From Corynebacterium coyleae (GTDB lineage Bacteria; Actinomycetota; Actinomycetes; Mycobacteriales; Mycobacteriaceae): 64,000 nucleotides of DNA. The notes beneath the pieces were generated by a model. That model was not told where the DNA came from. It made no database searches and was given only the letters and a program-made list of their open reading frames with translations. The position numbers and the translations under genes are program-made. Positions 29,432 to 37,484 of this stretch are shown one piece after another. The first letter of the stretch is position 1, and every line of letters starts with the position of its first letter. The stretch covers positions 1,550,001 to 1,614,000 of the forward strand of contig NZ_CP047198.1 in the NCBI RefSeq assembly GCF_030408635.1, read 5' to 3'.

Positions 29432-29480
29432 TGTGGATAACTTCGGGTAACTCCGGATACTTTCGCGCCGGTTATCCACA
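29432..29480. promoter_or_regulatory. Inverted pair of DnaA boxes
   Basis: TGTGGATAA (29432-29440) and TTATCCACA (29472-29480) are perfect matches to the DnaA-box consensus in opposite orientation; 10-base arms are separated by 29 bases. They lie between divergent genes, just left of a long palindrome. A very similar pair occurs at 55400-55447. Confidence 0.6.
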
Positions 29481-29482
29481 GC

Positions 29483-29506
29483 CTAAAAGACGATATCGTC
29501 TTTTAG
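29483..29506. promoter_or_regulatory. 24-bp perfect palindrome, operator candidate 1
   Basis: The core AAAAGACGATATCGTCTTTT (29485-29504) extends two more pairs on each side, giving a perfect 24-bp palindrome without a loop. This is more like a dimeric repressor site than a terminator. Its twin is at 29553-29574. Confidence 0.75.
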
Positions 29507-29552
29507 CATTTGCGCGGATCTAAAACCCCAGGTCGCGGCTCCATCGCCGGCA

Positions 29553-29574
29553 CAAAAGACGATATCGTCTTTTG
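29553..29574. promoter_or_regulatory. 22-bp perfect palindrome, operator candidate 2
   Basis: The same 20-base core as the site at 29483-29506, here extended by one pair on each side. Centre-to-centre distance is 69 bp. It ends 5 bases before a possible GTG start and 23 bases before the ATG of the DUF1648 gene, so binding would block transcription or initiation. Confidence 0.75.
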
Positions 29575-29596
29575 GGTTGTGTCTAAGATCGCCTAC

Positions 29597-30319
29597 ATGC
29601 CTGCCCATTACCGTCGCTATGCCCTCGCTGCCCTGGCCTACGCAGCCGCGTTCGCGTATATCCTCCTGCGCTGGGACGCGATCCCCGACCCGGTGCCGGT
29701 CCATTTCAACGTCAACGGCGACGCGGACGGATTCGAACCGAAAACCCTGCTTCACGCGACGTTCTTGATCACAATCGGCATCGCCATCTCCATATCGATG
29801 CTCGCGTGCGTACCGCCGAAAACCCTCGCACGCCAGACCGCGAACGTACCGGAGGACAAGGCGTTGCCGTCTTCGGAGACGGCGGCGGCGCGCGTCGAGA
29901 AGCTGTGCGATGCAACAGCCGACTTCATGTCGAAGACCCTCCTCGCTATGGCGGTCTTGTTCGCGCTGACCAACGTCTCGATGATGCTGCCGGACATCTC
30001 GCTGCCATTCTGGCTGGAGATCGCACTGTGGATCGCTTTCACCGTCTACGTCGTCGTCATCGCAATCCGCATGACCACGGCCAAGGACGGCATCGAACCC
30101 GACGAAGCGGAGCAACAACGCAACCACCTGCTGCGGATGCAGGGTGGCATGGGCACCTACAAGGAGCCGAACGACCCGATGGTCGCCGCGGTGCTGCCGC
30201 AGGCCCCGGGCAAGATCTCGGTCAACACGGCACACGCGCCGGGCAAGCGTTACCTGTGGCGTGTGATGACAAGCGTCGTCGCAGTCCTGGTGGTCTGTCT
30301 CCTGTTTGTGTTTATCTAA
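29597..30319 (+). CDS. DUF1648-domain membrane protein (SdpI-like N-terminus)
   Basis: 240 residues. The N-terminal hydrophobic segment is followed by RWDAIPDPVPVHFNVNGDADGFEPK, which fits the DUF1648 pattern (IPxxIPxHFNxxGxPD). Further transmembrane segments lie near 53-71, 115-135, 140-160 and the C-terminal MTSVVAVLVVCLLFVFI. DUF1648 proteins include SdpI-type immunity and signalling proteins, but here only the domain can be stated. ATG 29597 or GTG 29579 may be the start. The promoter region carries two matched palindromes and two DnaA boxes, so expression is probably tightly controlled. Confidence 0.75.
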   Translation: MPAHYRRYALAALAYAAAFAYILLRWDAIPDPVPVHFNVNGDADGFEPKTLLHATFLITIGIAISISMLACVPPKTLARQTANVPEDKALPSSETAAARVEKLCDATADFMSKTLLAMAVLFALTNVSMMLPDISLPFWLEIALWIAFTVYVVVIAIRMTTAKDGIEPDEAEQQRNHLLRMQGGMGTYKEPNDPMVAAVLPQAPGKISVNTAHAPGKRYLWRVMTSVVAVLVVCLLFVFI

Positions 30320-30322
30320 CGG

Positions 30323-31543
30323 CTACAGCACGTTGAGGAACACCGTCACCACGAGGATGTTGACGAAGTCGATGAACATCCCACCGACGATTGGTAAAAC
30401 GAAAAACGCTAGGCGCGACGGCGAGTACTTCTGCACCACCGACTCCATGTTGGCTACACCGTTGGGGGTTGCGCCCATGCCAAAACCGCAGTGGCCGGCG
30501 GACAGGACGGCGGCGTCGTAGTCGCTGCCCATCGCTCGGAATGTGACAAAGCGGGCGAAGAGGAGCATCAGCACGGTCTGGGCGATGAGCAGAATGACAA
30601 GCGGGATGGCAAGGTCTGCCAGTTCCCACAGTTTGATCGTCATCAGTGCTTGCGCGAGGAAAAGTGCGAGCGCAACACTGCCGATGATCTCCACCTCTTG
30701 TGTGGGCACAAACTCGTGGTACTGGCGCTGGTTGCGCGTGTCTGAGATGTAGCGGAACAGAATGCCGACGAGCATGGCACCCAGGTAGTTCGGGAAGGCG
30801 GCTTTGTCGGTGAACTGGCTGATGATCCAGTTGATGCCGTCGGTGATGTAGGTGCCGATAAACATCGCGATGAGGATGACGATGAAGGCTTGCATGACCT
30901 GGTCGCTGCGCAGGTCTCGTCGATACGCAGTGAGCAAACTATCGTCCACGTCGACATTGCGGGTGCCGCTGGATTGGAGGCGGTTGCGTTTGATCAGACG
31001 GTCGCCGACAGGCCCGCCTATGAGCGAGCCCATCAGCAGGCCGAACGTTGCTGCGGTGTAGGCGACGGTTTCTGCGCGCTCCACACCCTGCGCCTCCACG
31101 AGCGGGGCCATACCGCCGGACACCCCGTGGCCGCCGGTCATGGACACAGACCCGGTCATGAGCGCGAGCGCGGACGGGATGTCCACAATCGGCGCGAGCA
31201 GCACCGCAAGAAGGTTCTGTAGCACCACCAGCACAGAGGCGACGAGAAGGAAGCGGGTGACCATCTTGCCGGCTTTGCCAAGAAGCGCGACACTGGCGCC
31301 GAAGCCGACGGTGGTGAAGAACATCGTCATGAAGAAGCCCTGCAAGGTGGTGTCGAAGGTGATGTCCACCCAACCGGTGAGTTTGAACACCAGGTTGAAC
31401 AGGGCGAAAAGGAACCCGCCGATCACCGGCGCTGGGATGGCGAAGCGCTCAAAGAACGCCACGTTGTTGCGCAGCCAGCGTCCAACGACGAGCAGGAGCA
31501 CGGCGAAGCCGATGGTTTGGATCATGTTGAATTCAATCGCCAT
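30323..31543 (-). CDS. gltS: Sodium/glutamate symporter
   Basis: GltS imports glutamate with sodium. 406 residues with about ten to twelve transmembrane segments. The repeated inverted-topology reentrant loops are recognisable: GSVSMTGGHGVSGGMAPLVEAQG in the first half and LSAGHCGFGMGATPNGVANM in the second. The N-terminus FNMIQTIGFAVLLLVVGRWLR and the AIPAPVIGGFLFAL block are also family-typical. It is convergent with the DUF1648 gene (3 bases apart) and diverges from the sirtuin gene across about 110 bases. Confidence 0.93.
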   Translation of the reverse strand: MAIEFNMIQTIGFAVLLLVVGRWLRNNVAFFERFAIPAPVIGGFLFALFNLVFKLTGWVDITFDTTLQGFFMTMFFTTVGFGASVALLGKAGKMVTRFLLVASVLVVLQNLLAVLLAPIVDIPSALALMTGSVSMTGGHGVSGGMAPLVEAQGVERAETVAYTAATFGLLMGSLIGGPVGDRLIKRNRLQSSGTRNVDVDDSLLTAYRRDLRSDQVMQAFIVILIAMFIGTYITDGINWIISQFTDKAAFPNYLGAMLVGILFRYISDTRNQRQYHEFVPTQEVEIIGSVALALFLAQALMTIKLWELADLAIPLVILLIAQTVLMLLFARFVTFRAMGSDYDAAVLSAGHCGFGMGATPNGVANMESVVQKYSPSRLAFFVLPIVGGMFIDFVNILVVTVFLNVL

Positions 31544-31652
31544 CGGCGGCCACCTCTCTGTTAGATGTCTGTCGATCTCGAAGAGTCTAAAGCTCGCACA
31601 CGGTTTGTGACAAAGAACACGCTCCTTTGCTTCTCCCGGTAGCGTTTAAACC

Positions 31653-32381
31653 ATGACCACAATCGACAACGCCCGCGCACTACTCGCCGACGCCAGCCGT
31701 ATCGAGGTCTTCACCGGCGCCGGCATGAGCGCCGACAGTGGCCTTGTGACCTATCGCGACGCACAAACCGGGTTGTGGGAGAACGTGGACCCGCAGGCCA
31801 TGGCGTCTATCGACGCCTGGCACACCGACCCGGACACAATGCTCGCCTGGTACCTCTGGCGCGCCCAACTCGCCCAGCGCGCCGAGCCAAATGCAGGACA
31901 TCTCGCCATCGCGCAATCGCCGAAGACAACGGTAACCACGCAAAACATCGACAACCTTCACGAGCGTGCTGGCAGCGACAATGTCGTCCACCTGCACGGC
32001 TCGCTCTTCGCGTTTCGCTGTTCGCTTTGCGACGAGCCCTACACCGACCCAATCCCACTGCCCGAGGAGCCTGTCCCGACGATCACTCCGCCCCAGTGCC
32101 CGTTATGTGGCGGGCCGGTGCGTCCCGGCGTGGTGTGGTTCGGCGAGATGTTGCCCCAAGCTGAGTGGAAGGAGGCGGAGCGTCGCATGCGCACCGCTGA
32201 CGCGTTGATCATCGTCGGCACTTCTGGTGTGGTCTACCCCGCCGCCGGCCTGCCGCTAATGGCGCACGCGCGCGAAATCCCCATCATTGAGGTCACCCCG
32301 ATGCGCACGGACCTGTCGCATATCGCCGACGTGGTCATCGAGGACACCGCCGCCAACGCCCTGCCGAAGCTGCTGGGTTAG
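31653..32381 (+). CDS. cobB: Sir2-family NAD-dependent protein deacylase
   Basis: A 242-residue sirtuin. NAD-binding motifs: TGAGMSADSGLVTYRD (22-36) and TQNIDNLHERAG. His115 in VVHLHGSL is the catalytic base. A zinc knuckle is formed by Cys123/Cys126 and Cys149/Cys152. Tyr67 and Arg70 in AWYLWRAQ match the Tyr-x-x-Arg pair that recognises acidic acyl groups in SIRT5/CobB, so desuccinylation is predicted besides deacetylation. The stop overlaps that of the convergent yoeB gene by four bases. Confidence 0.92.
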   Translation: MTTIDNARALLADASRIEVFTGAGMSADSGLVTYRDAQTGLWENVDPQAMASIDAWHTDPDTMLAWYLWRAQLAQRAEPNAGHLAIAQSPKTTVTTQNIDNLHERAGSDNVVHLHGSLFAFRCSLCDEPYTDPIPLPEEPVPTITPPQCPLCGGPVRPGVVWFGEMLPQAEWKEAERRMRTADALIIVGTSGVVYPAAGLPLMAHAREIPIIEVTPMRTDLSHIADVVIEDTAANALPKLLG

Positions 32382-32632
32382 TAGTGGTACCGGGCTTGGA
32401 GAATCACCAAATCTGTCCCAGCGACCGTATAGACCAAGCGGTGTTCTTGCGTGATCCTCCTCGACCACGCCCCTTCAGCTCCGTACTTCAGCGGTTCGGG
32501 TTTCCCTATGCCTTCAAACGGATCCCTTAAGGTGTCGCGCAGAAGCTGGTTGACTCGCCTCAGCGTTTTCTTGTCGTTGCCCTGCCAGTACAGGTAGTCC
32601 TCCCACGCGTTGGTGGTCCACACAAGCCGCAT
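32378..32632 (-). CDS. yoeB: Txe/YoeB family addiction module toxin
   Basis: 84 residues, the full length of YoeB. Seen: WTTNAWEDYLYWQGNDKKTLRRVNQLLRDTLRDPFEGIGKPEPLKY and SRRITQEHRLVYTVAGTDLVILQARYHY. The conserved Glu (EDY and the EPLKY area), the Arg/His of ITQEHRLVY and the C-terminal His-Tyr are those used by YoeB to cleave mRNA on the ribosome. It directly follows the antitoxin gene (stop and start adjacent), so the pair is intact. The toxin shows no truncation. Confidence 0.92.
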   Translation of the reverse strand: MRLVWTTNAWEDYLYWQGNDKKTLRRVNQLLRDTLRDPFEGIGKPEPLKYGAEGAWSRRITQEHRLVYTVAGTDLVILQARYHY

Positions 32633-32883
32633 TACGCGTCCAGGTCGATGTCGTGTTCGGCCACTGCCCCGTTGAGTGCTTCCTCGTAGGCCTGAGTCAG
32701 GCGTCGAGCATTCTCTGGCGACTTAAACAGGTAGGCAGTCTCAACCCATGCCGCGTAGTCATCTGCAGCCATCAATACTGCATTACCGTGACGCGACACG
32801 ATTTCAACGGGATCGCGATCATTGTTCACACGCTCGATGAGCGGATATAGCGTGCGCCGCGCTTCAGATGCACTGATAGACAT
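32632..32883 (-). CDS. yefM: YefM/Phd-type antitoxin
   Basis: 83 residues starting MSISASEARRTLYPLIERVNNDRDPVEIVSRHGNAVLMAADDYAAWVETAYLF, the DNA-binding and dimerisation domain of YefM. An acidic C-terminal tail (AVAEHDIDLDA) would bind the toxin. GGAGG lies a few bases upstream of ATG 32883; an in-frame start nine codons earlier is less likely. It is placed before yoeB, as is usual, and the pair probably represses itself through the inverted repeat just upstream. Confidence 0.9.
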   Translation of the reverse strand: MSISASEARRTLYPLIERVNNDRDPVEIVSRHGNAVLMAADDYAAWVETAYLFKSPENARRLTQAYEEALNGAVAEHDIDLDA

Positions 32884-32898
32884 CACAACCTCCTCCGA

Positions 32899-32921
32899 GT
32901 GGTACCGCAATACGGTACCAC
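32899..32921 (-). promoter_or_regulatory. Inverted repeat, probable YefM/YoeB operator
   Basis: GTGGTACCG (32899-32907) and CGGTACCAC (32913-32921) form a 9-bp inverted repeat with a 5-base spacer, 16 bases upstream of the antitoxin ATG. The position and symmetry fit autoregulation by the antitoxin-toxin complex. Confidence 0.65.
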
Positions 32922-32924
32922 ACT

Positions 32925-33875
32925 CTAGAGTGAAGCACGCAGGACCGTGAAGGTCTTATCGCGGGTGACCTGCTCCACGGCGCCGAACCTTTGCTCCACC
33001 TCGCCGCGGTAACGCAGGTGCGAATTGTAGACCAGGTAGAGCGTGCCGCCCGGCGCGAGTAGTCGCTTGGAGGCGTCGAGGAGGTGCTGGACGAGGGTTG
33101 CGTCGACGGTGGTCCCGTCGTGGAACGGTGGGTTGAGCGCAATGGTGTCGAAGGAGCCGTCCGGGAACTGTGAGCCGGCGTCATCCCAGGTCGCTTCCAG
33201 CCCGATGGCGCGGGCGGATAGCACCGCGTCTGCGTCAGCGTCTGTGGCCACTGCCTCCAAGCCACGCGTGACAGAGCCGTTGCCACACCCCAGGTCCAAC
33301 AGTCGTCCAGGCTCTGCCGGCAGGCAGGAGCGCAGCAGTTCCCCACCACGGTCGGGCTTCGCCCCTGAGAACACGCCTCCGATGGCGACAAGTCCATCGC
33401 CGCGTACGGGCTCATAGGACACCTCGCGCGGCCCAGACGCCACAAGACAGCGAAACTTCCCGCGCCCACGGGAGGCCGCCACCTGGTCGAACGATTCGCC
33501 CAGCACCACATTCATGCCACGAGACAAGTGTTTATTGTTCGCGCCGAACACCACTCGCGCAGAAGCAAACCCAGCTCCCGCAATCGAGCGTGCCAGGTAG
33601 TCCAGCCGCGCCAGGGACTTCGGCATCTCCCCAATGGCAACGGCTGTGCCTGAAGAACCGGCAAGGTAGTCGTCGATACGCATATCGCCCGCAATCTCCG
33701 CACCGAGCGACGCTGCTTCCTGGCAGCGTGAGTAGTCGGAGTCCAAAAACACAACCTTCGCCCCAGCAGCGAGTGCGGTGCGGGTGAGATCGAGTGTCGG
33801 GTCGTTGCACACGAGGACTGTCTCAGCCTGAGCAACATCGGCCGTGTCCCAAATCAGACTATCCAGTGTGCGCAA
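32925..33875 (-). CDS. RsmC/RlmG-like class I SAM methyltransferase
   Basis: About 316 residues. The C-terminal half holds LLDLGCGNGSVTRGL (SAM motif I) and FDTIALNPPFHDG, where NPPF is typical of N2-guanine rRNA methyltransferases, followed by LAPGGTLYLVYNSHLRY. The N-terminal half looks like the degenerate methyltransferase domain seen in RsmC/RlmG. The target base is uncertain (16S G1207 or 23S G1835 are the usual ones). The start is probably TTG 33875, nine bases after GGGGAGG; it overlaps the cobA stop by 17 bases. A TTG at 33893 also opens the frame. Confidence 0.85.
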   Translation of the reverse strand: MRTLDSLIWDTADVAQAETVLVCNDPTLDLTRTALAAGAKVVFLDSDYSRCQEAASLGAEIAGDMRIDDYLAGSSGTAVAIGEMPKSLARLDYLARSIAGAGFASARVVFGANNKHLSRGMNVVLGESFDQVAASRGRGKFRCLVASGPREVSYEPVRGDGLVAIGGVFSGAKPDRGGELLRSCLPAEPGRLLDLGCGNGSVTRGLEAVATDADADAVLSARAIGLEATWDDAGSQFPDGSFDTIALNPPFHDGTTVDATLVQHLLDASKRLLAPGGTLYLVYNSHLRYRGEVEQRFGAVEQVTRDKTFTVLRASL

Positions 33876-34599
33876 GGCCTGCGACCTCCCCAAACACGTA
33901 CACGGCAGGTGAGGTCACATCGTTGTTCTCCATCACATCCGGCAGGGTGGCCGCGGTAGCGAAGAACACGCGCTGCGCGTCGGTTTCGCCTTCCTGGATC
34001 ACCGCTGCGGGCGTATCCGGGGACAGCGATGCCTCCAGCAGCTTCTCGACGATCGCACGCACGTTGCGCACCCCCATCACCACCACGATGGTGCCGCCGA
34101 CCTGTGCAAGCGCGGACCAATCCACGAGCGACTTGGGATGCTCCGGCGGCAAGTGTCCCGACACCACGGTGAACGCATGCGTCACCCCGCGTTGCGTCAC
34201 GGGCACGTTTGCCGCCGCAGGAACGGACACCGCGGACGTCACGCCCGGGATTACCGAGCACTCAAGACCGGCAGCCGCGCATGCCTGCAGCTCCTCAAAG
34301 CCGCGACCGAACACGTACGGGTCGCCGCCTTTGAGCCGCACGACCTGCTTGCCCTCACGCGCATAGGACACCAGCATCTCGTTGATACGCTCCTGCGCGA
34401 CCTGGCGCGCGTAGGGCAACTTGGCCACGTCCACGACTTCTTTGCCGGTCAGATCCAGAAAATCCTCAAGCTCCGCGGCCGGCCCAAGGTGATCCGCAAG
34501 GATTACGTCCGCTGCTTCCAGCGCGCGCAAGCCTCGGATGGTGAGCAGGTCCCATGCGCCTGGGCCGCCGCCGACAAGAGTGATGTGGCCTTTCGTCAT
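33859..34599 (-). CDS. cobA: Uroporphyrinogen-III C-methyltransferase
   Basis: A 246-residue SAM-dependent enzyme that makes precorrin-2, the branch point to siroheme and cobalamin. Family motifs: ITLVGGGPGAWDLLTIRGLRALEAADVILADHL at the N-terminus, VVRLKGGDPYVFGRGFEE, and CSVIPGVTSAVSVPAAANVPVTQRG. It is a free-standing enzyme without the oxidase/chelatase half of CysG. The ATG at 34599 is chosen; the frame stays open upstream but runs into the divergent selO gene. The methyltransferase downstream overlaps its stop. Confidence 0.92.
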   Translation of the reverse strand: MTKGHITLVGGGPGAWDLLTIRGLRALEAADVILADHLGPAAELEDFLDLTGKEVVDVAKLPYARQVAQERINEMLVSYAREGKQVVRLKGGDPYVFGRGFEELQACAAAGLECSVIPGVTSAVSVPAAANVPVTQRGVTHAFTVVSGHLPPEHPKSLVDWSALAQVGGTIVVVMGVRNVRAIVEKLLEASLSPDTPAAVIQEGETDAQRVFFATAATLPDVMENNDVTSPAVYVFGEVAGLAHTG

Positions 34600-34623
34600 A
34601 GCGACACAGTCTAGGGTGGCACC

Positions 34624-35829
34624 ATGACACGACCCCAGCTCGACCACACATTCGCCGAGAACCTGCCCGAGCTCGCCCACGCTGAACCAGGCAGAAGTTT
34701 TGAGAACCCCCAGATGGTTGCCCTCAACGAGCCTCTCGCAGTAGAACTTGGGCTCGATGTCGCTTGGTTGCGTAGCAGCGACGGCCTCGCCTGGCTTACC
34801 GGCGCCCAGGGCGGGCACGCATTGGCATATGCGGGCCATCAGTTCGGTCAGTTTGTGCCATTGCTTGGCGACGGCCGCGCGTTGCTGCTCGGCAACATCG
34901 CCGGCCACGAGATCCAACTCAAAGGATCCGGCCTGACAGTGTTTTCACGGCGTGGATCTGACGGCGTCGGTGCGATCGGCCCGATGTTGCGCGAACACCT
35001 CGTCTCTACGTTCATGCACGCCGTCGGCGTACCGACGACACGCTCGCTAGCGGTGCTGACCACCGGAGAGAAGGTCATACGCCAAAACGGCGCGGTGCCG
35101 GGTGGGGTTGTGGTCCGCGTGGCGAAAAGCCACCTTCGTGTCGGCAGCGTCCAGTACGCGGCAACGCAATCCGAGGACCTTGTACGCCAGATCGTCACCG
35201 CTGCCGGTTTCGACAATGCAGCCAGCCTGCTCGAAACCGTCACCCGCCGCCACTTCGACCTAGTTGCGCACTGGATGCGCATCGGTTTCGTCCACGGGGT
35301 GATGAACACCGACAACGTGGCACTCTCAGGCGAAACGATCGACTACGGGCCATGCGCGTTCACGGAGCGCTTCGACGCCGCAGCGTCGTTTTCATCTATC
35401 GACAGGCAAGGCCGCTACGCCTTTGGCAACCAACCGAGCATCATCGCCTGGAACATGGCTCGCCTGGCAGAGGCGCTTTACCCCTTGCTGGGTCAGGATT
35501 ATGTTGACGCCTACATCAAAACAGTCCAGCCAACCTGGGACGAGGCGTGGCAGCGTTGGATCGGCGACGACCACGAGGGGCTCAACAACGCCATCGACAT
35601 CACCACCTACAACCGCGAACACGGCATCAACGGCGATCCAGGACCGATCTTCGTCCCGCGCAACCACATGCTGCAGGATGCGATAGACACCGCTGAGTTG
35701 CACGGTGATTACGCGAAGTACAACGAACTGCTCGCGGCAGTATCCGACCCGTACAACGAACAGGCCGGGCCCGAATGGATGGCCCGGCCGGAAGGACAAC
35801 TGCCCTACGTCACCTTCTGCGGGACGTAG
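34624..35829 (+). CDS. selO: SelO-family protein AMPylase (YdiU), short form
   Basis: A pseudokinase-fold enzyme that transfers AMP to Ser/Thr/Tyr of proteins, linked to oxidative stress. Seen: AYAGHQFGQFVPLLGDGRALLLG, ELQLKGSG-like EIQLKGSGLTVFSRRGSDG, GPMLREHLVSTFMHAVGVPTTRSLA and HGVMNTDNVALSGETIDYGPCAF with the metal-binding Asn and Asp. The end TFCGT places a Cys third from the C-terminus, where other members have Sec or Cys. At 401 residues it is shorter than the ~480 of E. coli YdiU, apparently by an internal loss after the TWDEAW region. Confidence 0.87.
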   Translation: MTRPQLDHTFAENLPELAHAEPGRSFENPQMVALNEPLAVELGLDVAWLRSSDGLAWLTGAQGGHALAYAGHQFGQFVPLLGDGRALLLGNIAGHEIQLKGSGLTVFSRRGSDGVGAIGPMLREHLVSTFMHAVGVPTTRSLAVLTTGEKVIRQNGAVPGGVVVRVAKSHLRVGSVQYAATQSEDLVRQIVTAAGFDNAASLLETVTRRHFDLVAHWMRIGFVHGVMNTDNVALSGETIDYGPCAFTERFDAAASFSSIDRQGRYAFGNQPSIIAWNMARLAEALYPLLGQDYVDAYIKTVQPTWDEAWQRWIGDDHEGLNNAIDITTYNREHGINGDPGPIFVPRNHMLQDAIDTAELHGDYAKYNELLAAVSDPYNEQAGPEWMARPEGQLPYVTFCGT

Positions 35830-35856
35830 GGCAGCCAGTTCAGTGAAGCGAGCGGA

Positions 35857-37353
35857 TTAATCCTCGAGCTTCAGCGTCTTCTGGGTCCATGCCCACTGGT
35901 CCTCGTACGCCTTCTTGTCGTGCTTGAGCGACTTGCCGTACGTCGGGAACATCTCGTGGAGCTTGTCAGCCCACTCAATCATGCGCTCACCGAAGCAGCG
36001 CTCCAACAGCTCGAGCATCGCAGCCGGGGTAATCGACGCGCCCGGGGATGCGCCGAGGATGCCCGCGATGGTGCCGTTCTGGTCGTTGACCAGAGCGGTA
36101 CCGAACTCCAAGGTGCCGAAACGCGGGAATGCTGCCGGCTTGATCACCTGCACGCGCTGGCCGGCGACGACAACGTCCCAGTCCTTGCCGTCTGCCATCG
36201 GGTAGTACTCGTGCAGCACGTCCATCTTGCCGTCGAAGTTACGGAAAACCTCTTCAACCAGGTACTTGACCAGGCCGATATTGGTTGCCGCGACACCGAG
36301 GTAGGACGGGATATTGTCCAGACGGATGGACTTGAACAGATCCAGGTAGGAGCCTTCCTTCAAGAACTTCGGGGTCCAGCCGCCGTATGGGCCGAAGAGC
36401 AGGGTCTCTTCGCCATCGACAACGCGCAGGTCCAGGTGCGGAACAGACATCGGCGGGGCACCAACCTTGGCCTTGCCATACACCTTTGCCTTGTGCTGCT
36501 GGACGAGTTCCGGGTTGGTGGTCTTGAGCCACAAACCGGAGATCGGGAAGCCCGCGTAGCCGTGAACCTCTGGAACGCCTGCCTTGCGCAGCAGGTCCAG
36601 GGCGTAGCCGCCAGCGCCGATGAACACGAAGCGTGCACGAACGACCTGCTTGTCACCGGTGCGAACGTTCTTTGCGGTGACCTTCCAGAAGTTGCCCTCA
36701 CGCTTGAGGTTGAGCACTTCGTGGCCGTAGCGGATCTTGGTGCCGCTTTCCTGAGCGGACTCCAGGAACTGCTTGGTCAGGGAACCGTAGTTGATGTCAG
36801 TGCCTGCATCGGTCCAGGAAATTGCGACCGGCTCAGCGTCGAAGTCGCGGCCTTGCGCCATCAGCGGCAGCTTCTCAGCGAACTTCTCGCGGTCATCGGT
36901 GAACTGCATCTCCGGGAACATGTGGTTCGCAGAAAGCTTGTCGTAGCGCTTACGCAGGTATGCAATCTGGTCTTCGCCCTGGGCGAAGGAAACGTGCGGC
37001 ACCGGGTTGATAAAGGCGCGCGGGTCCTTGATCACACCGTTTTCTACCTGGTGGGACCAAAACTGGCGGGCGACCTGGAACTTCTCGTTGATCGCCATCG
37101 CCTTAGAGACGTCGATTCGACCGTTCTTTTCCGGGGTGTAGTTCAGTTCGCAGAGAGCGGAGTGACCCGTACCAGCGTTGTTGAACGCGTACGAGGATTC
37201 CTCGGCGGGACCGTCGAGGCGCTCGAAGATCACCTGGCTCCACTCGGGCTCCAGTTCGTGCAACATCGAGCACAGGGTGGCGCTCATAATGCCAGCGCCA
37301 ACGTGCAGGATGTCCACCTCGTCCGCGTACTTATTACCACCGTTGTCAGACAT
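35857..37353 (-). CDS. mqo: Malate:quinone oxidoreductase
   Basis: Mqo is a peripheral membrane FAD enzyme that oxidises malate to oxaloacetate and passes electrons to quinone, the main malate-oxidising enzyme in corynebacteria. The 498 residues begin with the FAD-binding VDILHVGAGIMSATLCSMLHELEPEW. Also visible: NNAGTGHSALCELNYTPEK, ARFVFIGAGGYALDLLRKAGV, and the C-terminal GASPGASITPAAMLELLERCF. The length and blocks are complete. The ATG is preceded by AAGGATG. The gene is single, flanked by converging selO and a diverging hydrolase gene. Confidence 0.97.
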   Translation of the reverse strand: MSDNGGNKYADEVDILHVGAGIMSATLCSMLHELEPEWSQVIFERLDGPAEESSYAFNNAGTGHSALCELNYTPEKNGRIDVSKAMAINEKFQVARQFWSHQVENGVIKDPRAFINPVPHVSFAQGEDQIAYLRKRYDKLSANHMFPEMQFTDDREKFAEKLPLMAQGRDFDAEPVAISWTDAGTDINYGSLTKQFLESAQESGTKIRYGHEVLNLKREGNFWKVTAKNVRTGDKQVVRARFVFIGAGGYALDLLRKAGVPEVHGYAGFPISGLWLKTTNPELVQQHKAKVYGKAKVGAPPMSVPHLDLRVVDGEETLLFGPYGGWTPKFLKEGSYLDLFKSIRLDNIPSYLGVAATNIGLVKYLVEEVFRNFDGKMDVLHEYYPMADGKDWDVVVAGQRVQVIKPAAFPRFGTLEFGTALVNDQNGTIAGILGASPGASITPAAMLELLERCFGERMIEWADKLHEMFPTYGKSLKHDKKAYEDQWAWTQKTLKLED

Positions 37354-37364
37354 GCGTAGTCATC

Positions 37365-37393
37365 CTTATAGTGTTTCGACAATTTTTGGAGTA
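37365..37393 (-). promoter_or_regulatory. Possible mqo promoter
   Basis: On the minus strand TGTACT and TATAAG are separated by about 19 bases, and the second is immediately followed by the ribosome binding site AAGGATG of mqo. The resulting leader would be very short. The match to a housekeeping promoter is moderate only. Confidence 0.35.
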
Positions 37394-37484
37394 CAGACAT
37401 TCTACGTCTATCTGCACCGGAACGTGCATAGGCCCGAATTATGACACGGCCCACACCCGCTTTCGGGTCAGTATCATCAGCCCC

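Noticed and set aside
29483-29574. The twin palindromes as transcription terminators
   Set aside because: There is no loop, the arms are AT-rich at the ends and symmetric to the centre, and they lie upstream of the gene they precede, so operator sites are more likely.
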